The notes under the pieces: model-generated
Databases searched by the model: none
What the model saw: only the letters and a program-made list of their open reading frames with translations
Told to the model about the DNA's origin: nothing
NCBI GenBank assembly: GCA_024224435.1
Contig: JAAENL010000064.1
Location: forward strand, 1-39,372
DNA length: 39,372 nucleotides
From: Halieaceae bacterium
GTDB taxonomy: Bacteria; Pseudomonadota; Gammaproteobacteria; Pseudomonadales; Halieaceae
Direction: 5' to 3'
Shown: piece by piece, positions 34,026 to 39,372 of the stretch
Layout: every line of letters starts with the position of its first letter
Numbering within the stretch: the stretch's first letter is position 1
Made by a program: the position numbers and the translations under genes

Positions 34026-35591
34026 TTAACTGAGGTATCTCGGTGTCTCTGTCTCTGTATCTGCCTCTGTGTTTGTGTTCAGGGGGTTTTCGAGTTGCCG
34101 TCGCAGTAGTGGCTTATCGACTTTTCCCGCTGCGTTCAGGGGTAAGCGGTCGGTGCGAACCCATTGTTTGGGCACCTTGAACCGGGCGAGTGATGCTCGG
34201 CAGTGGGCAATCAGTTCATCCTCACTTATTTCTGCTGCCAGGCATAGCACAGCGCAGGCGCACTCACCCCATTTGGGTTCGGGTAGGCCTATGACGGCGC
34301 AGTCCGCTATCGCCGGATGACGGCGCAGGACATTTTCGATTTCTCGGCTGGCAATATTTTCCCCACCACTAAGAATCATGTCTTTCTTACGATCGACTAT
34401 ATACAGATAACCAGCGTCATCGATTCGACCGATATCGCCAGTGCGTAGCCAGCCGTCTTCGATCGCCAGGGCAGTGGCTTTTGGGTCATTCCAATAACCA
34501 CTCATGCACTGTCTCGCTTTTACCACTATCTCGCCTTCAGCGCTTTCATTACCATCTTTATCAATCAGTGCGATTTTTGCAGTGGACAGGGGACGACCGA
34601 CGGACTGCAGCAGTGCAGGGGTGTCCATCGCGGCCCGTTGATGATCCGCTTCGGTGAGGAAGGCGACGCTGCCAGACAGTTCTGTCATCCCGTAGCTTTG
34701 GCAAAGTCCTACCTCTGTTTCTGACAGAAGGCGTTGCAAAAGGTCGGTCGGCATGGCCGATGCGCCGTAGCCAATTGTGCGTACCCCTCTCAGGTCGTCT
34801 GCGTTGAATGTTGGATGGTTCAGTAGAAGCCCGATCATGGTGGGCGCCAGTGACATCGAGGTGACCTTCAGGTCACGGCAAGCCTTGATTGTTTCAGCCG
34901 CATCAAAACTACGGCTCAGTATTACAGATGCGCCGTACATGTGCTGTAAAAGCACGTTGTGAGCAGAGACATGAAACAAGGGAAAAGGGTAGTAGTAGCG
35001 ATCTTCTGATTGAACGGGGCGGGCCAGAGCGGCGGAGGCCAGACCTGCCATGAGTGATCGGTGGTTCAATATTGCCCCCTTGGGCCTGCCTGTGGAGCCA
35101 GAGGTGTACAGTATCCAAGCGGGTTGATCCGCCGATAACTCGGGCAAGGTAGCTGTTTTTGCCGAATGCAGCCACGCTTCCAGCTCACTACCAAGACAGA
35201 TTGTCTTTAGATGAGTGGGAAATTCAGGGTGCGCCATCAAGGGTTGCAAGAGCGCCCGGTCGGCAAAAAGGAGGCTCGCGCCTGAGGCTTGCAGTTGATG
35301 GGCAAGTTCTGCCGGTGCGAGTCTGGCGTTCAGGGGTACCAGTATTTTTCCGGCGGCAGACGCACTGTATATCAGATGCAAAAATGCGGGGCTATTCCAG
35401 CCCAATACGGCAATTCGGTCACCGACAGATCCGCTTGCCGCCAGCCGCTCTGCGATACGCAACACAACGTTTTGTAATTCGGCAAAGCTGCTGGCTTCAC
35501 CTTGCCACCAGAGTGCAGGGCTAGTCGGCCGGTGTGCCGACTGGTATTCGATGATCTGGTGGAGCAGATCTACCTGCGCTGCTTGATTCAC
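34026..35591 (-). CDS. AMP-binding acyl-CoA synthetase
   Basis: 521 residues from GTG 35591, preferred because AGGAG lies seven bases upstream; a frame start at 35624 also exists. The adenylation P-loop ILYTSGSTGRPKGA and the later LRTGDIGRIDDAGYLYIVDR, KKDMILSGGENIA and LPLNAAGKVDK are the class I adenylate-forming signatures. It should activate a carboxylic acid to its CoA ester through an acyl-AMP. The acid cannot be read. The C-terminus carries an odd tail made of repeated Thr-acidic pairs (see the repeat at 34045-34080). It follows no clear operon partner. Confidence 0.9.
   Translation of the reverse strand: MNQAAQVDLLHQIIEYQSAHRPTSPALWWQGEASSFAELQNVVLRIAERLAASGSVGDRIAVLGWNSPAFLHLIYSASAAGKILVPLNARLAPAELAHQLQASGASLLFADRALLQPLMAHPEFPTHLKTICLGSELEAWLHSAKTATLPELSADQPAWILYTSGSTGRPKGAILNHRSLMAGLASAALARPVQSEDRYYYPFPLFHVSAHNVLLQHMYGASVILSRSFDAAETIKACRDLKVTSMSLAPTMIGLLLNHPTFNADDLRGVRTIGYGASAMPTDLLQRLLSETEVGLCQSYGMTELSGSVAFLTEADHQRAAMDTPALLQSVGRPLSTAKIALIDKDGNESAEGEIVVKARQCMSGYWNDPKATALAIEDGWLRTGDIGRIDDAGYLYIVDRKKDMILSGGENIASREIENVLRRHPAIADCAVIGLPEPKWGECACAVLCLAAEISEDELIAHCRASLARFKVPKQWVRTDRLPLNAAGKVDKPLLRRQLENPLNTNTEADTETETPRYLS
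34045..34080 (-). repeat. Degenerate hexamer repeat in the acyl-CoA synthetase tail
   Basis: Six consecutive GTCTCT-like hexamers on the plus strand (GTCTCT, GTCTCT, GTATCT, GCCTCT, GTGTTT, GTGTTC) encode alternating (N/E/D)-(T/A) pairs at the extreme C-terminus. The pattern favours slipped-strand copy-number change in steps of two codons. Confidence 0.6.
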
Positions 35592-35731
35592 CGTCGTCTC
35601 CTGCTTGAAAGAATCATGGTGCACGCTCCTGTGATTTTCATTGCTTAGGAAGTGATTATGATATGCCGAATGACCAGGCAGGTTCTGTCACGATGCCCTA
35701 TGCCACGCACAGGATAGTTTGCTGAGTGCTG

Positions 35732-36805
35732 TCAGGCGATGACACGCGGTGTGCGTGCAGGCATGCGCGTCGTGAGCTCGTAGCCAATGGTGTCAGCCCG
35801 CTCCGCGATTTCCGCCAGAGGCAGATTTTGCCCCCACAGGATGACCGTATCACCCGCTTGAACTGCTTCCAGATCAGTCACATCCACGGTAATCATATCC
35901 ATTGATACACGCCCCGCTAAGGGTGCGCGCTGGCCATTGATGAGCACTGGCGTGCCGTTTGGCGCATTACGCGGATAGCCATCACCATAGCCGATCGTCA
36001 CCGTGGCGATCCGGGAAGGACGCTCCGCGACCCAGGTGCAGCCGTAGCCTACAGATTCGCCTGCCGGCAGGTCACGAACGGCAACAACGGCGGAGCTGAG
36101 TGTCATCACAGGCCGTAACCCCTGTGCAGCGGGGTGCCTCTCCAACATAGGTGAGTGGCCATACAGCATATAACCAGGCCGGATCCAGTCATAATGTGAG
36201 TTGGGCCATGCCAGTATGCCCGCAGAATTTGCAGCACTGCGTGGACCACTGACAGGCAGCTGATCGAATCGCTGTAACTGTCGTTTGGTGAGAGGCGCGT
36301 CGAGGTCATCTGCGGCGGCAAAATGCGTGAAGCTAACCGGGTCTGTGCGAACCTGGTTGCATTCGAGCAGTCTTTGGTGGCAAGCCATGGCCCGGTCGGT
36401 CGGCACGCCCTTGCGATTCATGCCGGTATCGATTTTCAACCAGCAACTGACGGGTTGTGTGAGCGTTGCCTGCTCCAGCCAGTCCAGCTGCCGTTCGTTG
36501 GCAATAGTCAGCCACAGTTGTAATTGCGATGCGAGAGCCAATTCAGCTGGCTCGAATACGCCCTCCAGTAACAGGATGGGTATCGTGATACCGGCGTCCC
36601 TGAGTTCCACCGCCTCTTCAATGCACGCGACGGCCAGCGCATCCACCTGTGGCTGCAGGGCCTTGCCGATGACGGTCATACCGTGGCCATAGGCATTGGC
36701 CTTGATCACGGCCATCAGGCGTGAATGTGGAGCTAGCTGCTTGGTGAGGGCCACGTTGTGGCGCAGCGCATCAAGATCCAGCGTTGCCTGGTTAGGTCTG
36801 GCCAT
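35732..36805 (-). CDS. alr: Alanine racemase
   Basis: 357 residues from ATG 36805. It interconverts L- and D-alanine with PLP. LMAVIKANAYGHG carries the PLP Lys (about 35), and GYGDGYPRNAPNG carries the catalytic Tyr of the opposite face; DLDALRHNV is the usual N-terminal pattern. Length fits the family. Its start overlaps the stop of dat (TGATG), so the two are translationally coupled. It is the last gene of the D-amino-acid run. Whether it serves the cell wall or catabolism cannot be seen. Confidence 0.94.
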   Translation of the reverse strand: MARPNQATLDLDALRHNVALTKQLAPHSRLMAVIKANAYGHGMTVIGKALQPQVDALAVACIEEAVELRDAGITIPILLLEGVFEPAELALASQLQLWLTIANERQLDWLEQATLTQPVSCWLKIDTGMNRKGVPTDRAMACHQRLLECNQVRTDPVSFTHFAAADDLDAPLTKRQLQRFDQLPVSGPRSAANSAGILAWPNSHYDWIRPGYMLYGHSPMLERHPAAQGLRPVMTLSSAVVAVRDLPAGESVGYGCTWVAERPSRIATVTIGYGDGYPRNAPNGTPVLINGQRAPLAGRVSMDMITVDVTDLEAVQAGDTVILWGQNLPLAEIAERADTIGYELTTRMPARTPRVIA

Positions 36806-37662
36806 CAATACTCGAACTTATGAGTGCTGAACAGGGTCTGGGCCGCGAGCCAGACATCGCCGATATGGCCCATCGCCACCGGCCGGTCGTCAATGCGGGT
36901 GACGGGAACAATATCCTTACTCGAGCTGGATAACCACACTTCATCTGCAGCGCGCAGCTCGTCCAATGTAATCACACGCTCTTCGACCGGAATACGTCCG
37001 TCTCGGGCCAATACTGCCAGCAAGATCTGGCGAGTCACTCCCGGCAGCTTTTGCTCGTCCAACTCAGGTGTCGCCACAACACCATCCTTGATGACGTACA
37101 CATTGCATGCCGCAGCTTCGGTTAATTCACCCCGAGGGTTATACAGAATGGTCTCGTTGTATCCGGCAGCATGCCCGCTTTGGTAGTGGAGGACATTACC
37201 CAGTAATGATGTGGATTTGATATTGCAGCGCTGCCAGCGCAGATCTTCTGCAGTAATCACAGAGTAGGGGATGACTTTATCCTTGTCGGGTGGCGTTGGC
37301 GGGGCAATCCGGGAGGCGAAGGCAAAAATTGTTGGTTTAATGTTGTCGGGATAAGCGTGATGACGCGAGCTGTCGGCACCCCGGCTGACATGAAGGTAGA
37401 GTGCCAGATCACCCCCTCCGTTAAGGGTAATCAGGCGCGTTGCAATATGACGCCACGCCTCGGGTTCCAGCCGGAGGTCAATTCCAATTGCGTCCAGCCC
37501 GTCCTGCATACGCTTTAGGTGGGGAATAAAGCCTACTAATCGACCCGCGTATGAGGGGATGACCTCGTAGATGCCATCGCCGAACAGGAAGCCGCGATCG
37601 AGCGGCGAGATGCTCGCTTCGTCGAGGGGCAGGTAGTCGCCGTTGAGGTAAACCGTCTCCAT
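36805..37662 (-). CDS. dat: D-amino-acid transaminase (class IV PLP)
   Basis: 285 residues. It moves an amino group between D-alanine or D-glutamate and a 2-oxoacid. The start METVYLNGDYLPLDEASISP and DRGFLFGDGIYEVI are class IV signatures; RCNIKSTSLLGNVL carries the PLP Lys149. RGADSSRHHAYP (94-105) corresponds to the RGxxxRxHxFP loop that binds the carboxylate in D-amino-acid transaminases and argues against branched-chain or ADC lyase types. A VVATPELDEQKLPGVTRQ end is also typical. It lies between the D-glutamate cyclase homologue and alr. Confidence 0.9.
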   Translation of the reverse strand: METVYLNGDYLPLDEASISPLDRGFLFGDGIYEVIPSYAGRLVGFIPHLKRMQDGLDAIGIDLRLEPEAWRHIATRLITLNGGGDLALYLHVSRGADSSRHHAYPDNIKPTIFAFASRIAPPTPPDKDKVIPYSVITAEDLRWQRCNIKSTSLLGNVLHYQSGHAAGYNETILYNPRGELTEAAACNVYVIKDGVVATPELDEQKLPGVTRQILLAVLARDGRIPVEERVITLDELRAADEVWLSSSSKDIVPVTRIDDRPVAMGHIGDVWLAAQTLFSTHKFEY

Positions 37663-37707
37663 ATGACGCGCTATTCTCCCACAGAAATGCCATAAGCTTT
37701 AGTGATG

Positions 37708-38541
37708 TTATACATTTGTCAGCGCCTGCAGTCGGTCGACCAGCCGCTGACCCTCACTTGAGTCAAGGCCATCCTCTGTCGGTGTATTTTCCCCCGTAAT
37801 GCCATCAGCCCCGCCGTGACGGCACAGAAAGCGCAACAGGGACCCCGTGTCCGCGCAGCCCAGCAGATCGCGCTCAGCCCAATGGCCCAACAAAGCAACA
37901 AGTGCGTACGCCCCCCAATTGGAGACATCGGCCACCACTAGCTCGGTGCAGGGCGTAACCGACCCATGGATATCCAGTTGTTCGAGCACGGGGCCGACAT
38001 TGCCCATGCCGATTTCGTTGCCGCCGTCTCCGATGGCGATCGTGGGGCAGGCGGCCTGTGCGATAAAGGGGTCGAAATGAGCGCATCGGGCCGTGATGTC
38101 CTGACCATACATGTTGTAATAGCGGCCGTCAGCCGCAGCTCCGGGACACTCGATGGCGACCAAAGCCTCGGGTTGCAGTGAATGCAGGCTTGCTGCCGCT
38201 GTTGCGCGCGCGGACGCGGCATTGCCGACGGTCAGTTCGAGTACATCGTAGTCCTCGCCAAGTACGTCTGACAGGGGCGCGCTACAGGCAATGACCGGTT
38301 TGGCGCCGAGGCTTTTGAGCGCCGTATAGAGTGTCATCGCGCCGGCTGGGCCGTCCGTTTCAAAGGTGTTTTTTACGGGGAACCCGGTGCCGATGATTAC
38401 GGTGCCCGTGATGCCGCGTAAAAAAGTAGCGGCGCGCTGACAATAACCCGGTCTCAGTGCCGCTTGAACCAGGGCCATATTGCGTGGGTTGCGTTCGACC
38501 AATGCGCGCTCAACTGCTTTACTCAGCGTTAGTGAATTCAA
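37708..38541 (-). CDS. D-glutamate cyclase homologue (DUF4392)
   Basis: 277 residues. DUF4392 is the C-terminal domain of mammalian DGLUCY, which converts D-glutamate to 5-oxo-D-proline. Visible marks: IIGTGFPVKNTFETDGPAGA (about 49-68, with the ETDGPxGA core) and TIAIGDGGNEIGMGNVGPVL (about 167-186), both characteristic. It starts at TTG 38541; GGAGGAG lies eight bases upstream, and the start overlaps the stop of the preceding gene (TTGA). Enzyme activity is inferred from the family; the neighbours (5-oxoprolinase-like, D-amino-acid transaminase, alanine racemase) support it. Confidence 0.85.
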   Translation of the reverse strand: MNSLTLSKAVERALVERNPRNMALVQAALRPGYCQRAATFLRGITGTVIIGTGFPVKNTFETDGPAGAMTLYTALKSLGAKPVIACSAPLSDVLGEDYDVLELTVGNAASARATAAASLHSLQPEALVAIECPGAAADGRYYNMYGQDITARCAHFDPFIAQAACPTIAIGDGGNEIGMGNVGPVLEQLDIHGSVTPCTELVVADVSNWGAYALVALLGHWAERDLLGCADTGSLLRFLCRHGGADGITGENTPTEDGLDSSEGQRLVDRLQALTNV

Positions 38542-39372
38542 TTCCGCCGCTCCTCCAGAGGCAGCTTCGATAGTCTCAGCGTTGATAATCTCACAGCGCG
38601 TCGGGCGGTGTGAGTTGTGATAGGGGCGAAATGCACCTTGGCTCCCGTGTTAAGCTGCGTCAAGCGAGCGATGTCTGTAGATAGTGCAGCGCCGAGCTTG
38701 GGGTAGCCGCCGATCGTCTGGCGATCGTTTAGCAGGATGATGGGCTGCCCATCGGGCGGTACCTGAATTGCGCCCGGACAAATTCCCTCCGACAGGATGC
38801 CGCCGATGGCGCAGTTTACGGCGGGCCCTTGCATTCGGTAGCCCATGCGATCACAGCGCTCCGATACTGTGTAGGGCGCACCAAAAAAGCGCCGTTTTGC
38901 AATTCGGCTGAAGATGCGCTGCTGATAGCCCGGAATGACTCTTACTGTCAGGCTATTTAGATAGCGAGGACGCTCCCTCGCGGGTAAAAAAAGTGATTTA
39001 CACGCCTTCAATACGGGGTGGGGGAGACTATCCCCCGTATTCAACGCTTTTCCTTGTAATCCGCCAATGCCTTCCCTTACCACCGTCGCGGTGCTGCCGA
39101 AACTGGGCGTGATAGAGAAGCCACCCGCGACCCCCAGATAGCCGCGTACGCCGGCTCGGGAGAATCCCACTTCTATGGCATCACCCTCTCGCACGCGGTG
39201 TACAGTCCAGTTATCGTGCTCTTTGCCGTTAACCGAGAGGGGCATTGACGCTCCGGTCAGGCAGATCCACGTGTCCGCGGTGCACAGTAACTGCAGTCCA
39301 CCCGCACTGATTTCGATGGCGGTGCTGCCGTTCGGATTTTGCAGTAAACGGTTGCAGAGATAGAAAGCCTCA
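38538..39372 (-). CDS. pxpC: 5-oxoprolinase subunit C-like (biotin-dependent carboxyltransferase family), 5' end outside the window
   Basis: About 277 residues are visible; the gene enters from the right edge. The first visible part reads EAFYLCNRLLQNPNGSTAIE, then CLTGASMPLSVNG, which is the normal interior of PxpC/KipA-type proteins (xNRLLxNPxxAAxLE, LTGAxMxxxxNG). Later blocks are GVRGYLGVAGGF, ERCDRMGYRMQGPAV and SEGICPGAIQVPPDGQPIIL, all typical. PxpC acts with PxpA and PxpB to open 5-oxoproline to glutamate with ATP; these partners would lie beyond the right edge. An internal Met at 39245 is not the true start. Confidence 0.88.
   Translation of the reverse strand, partial: EAFYLCNRLLQNPNGSTAIEISAGGLQLLCTADTWICLTGASMPLSVNGKEHDNWTVHRVREGDAIEVGFSRAGVRGYLGVAGGFSITPSFGSTATVVREGIGGLQGKALNTGDSLPHPVLKACKSLFLPARERPRYLNSLTVRVIPGYQQRIFSRIAKRRFFGAPYTVSERCDRMGYRMQGPAVNCAIGGILSEGICPGAIQVPPDGQPIILLNDRQTIGGYPKLGAALSTDIARLTQLNTGAKVHFAPITTHTARRAVRLSTLRLSKLPLEERRN

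Overview
The window looks like chromosomal DNA of a marine-type gammaproteobacterium, plausibly of the Halieaceae/OM60 kind. This is inferred from gene content (GlnK-AmtB, GspA/GspB, BtuB with a cobalamin riboswitch, a DUF4212-linked sodium:solute symporter, lipid and CoA enzymes) and fairly high-GC codon use; no rRNA or marker gene was available to test it. I see no insertion sequence, prophage, tRNA, rRNA or CRISPR array. Genes are tightly packed on both strands.

Region 1 (1-6714) is a cobalamin locus. The tail of cobS, then cobD/cbiB, cobC, btuF and bluB run on the plus strand, several with overlapping starts and stops. The converging pair btuB-cobO lies on the minus strand behind a cobalamin riboswitch (about 6541-6680). 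Together they cover uptake at the outer membrane, periplasmic binding, corrinoid adenosylation, aminopropanol-phosphate attachment, lower-ligand (DMB) synthesis and final assembly.

Region 2 (6807-13675) holds a DUF501 protein, a class I DAHP synthase, an LLM-class oxidoreductase, a small secreted protein, and a minus-strand run of a two-TM-pore potassium channel, an AI-2E family permease and an amino-acid (Glu-type) dehydrogenase, followed by a small Cys-containing exported protein. Region 3 (13780-18903) has a two-component sodium:solute symporter, an anchored unknown protein, a PadR regulator, a DUF4124-like protein and a membrane-anchored alpha/beta hydrolase.

Region 4 (19057-24587) contains a stand-alone HMG-CoA reductase homologue divergent from a TetR regulator with repeated TGTCAAGA motifs between them, a dienelactone-hydrolase family protein, and gspA-gspB. 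Region 5 (24602-35591) contains an alkaline phosphatase with a Pho-box-like site, glnK-amtB ending at a strong terminator, an epoxide-hydrolase-like protein, a DUF3604 protein, a thiolase-like protein that appears to lack the nucleophilic Cys, a second AI-2E permease and an acyl-CoA synthetase.

Region 6 (35732-39372, minus strand) is the most unusual: a 5-oxoprolinase subunit C-like protein (cut by the window edge), a DUF4392 D-glutamate cyclase homologue, a D-amino-acid transaminase and an alanine racemase lie in one compact run. Read together they suggest a D-amino-acid pathway linking D-alanine, D-glutamate and 5-oxoproline.
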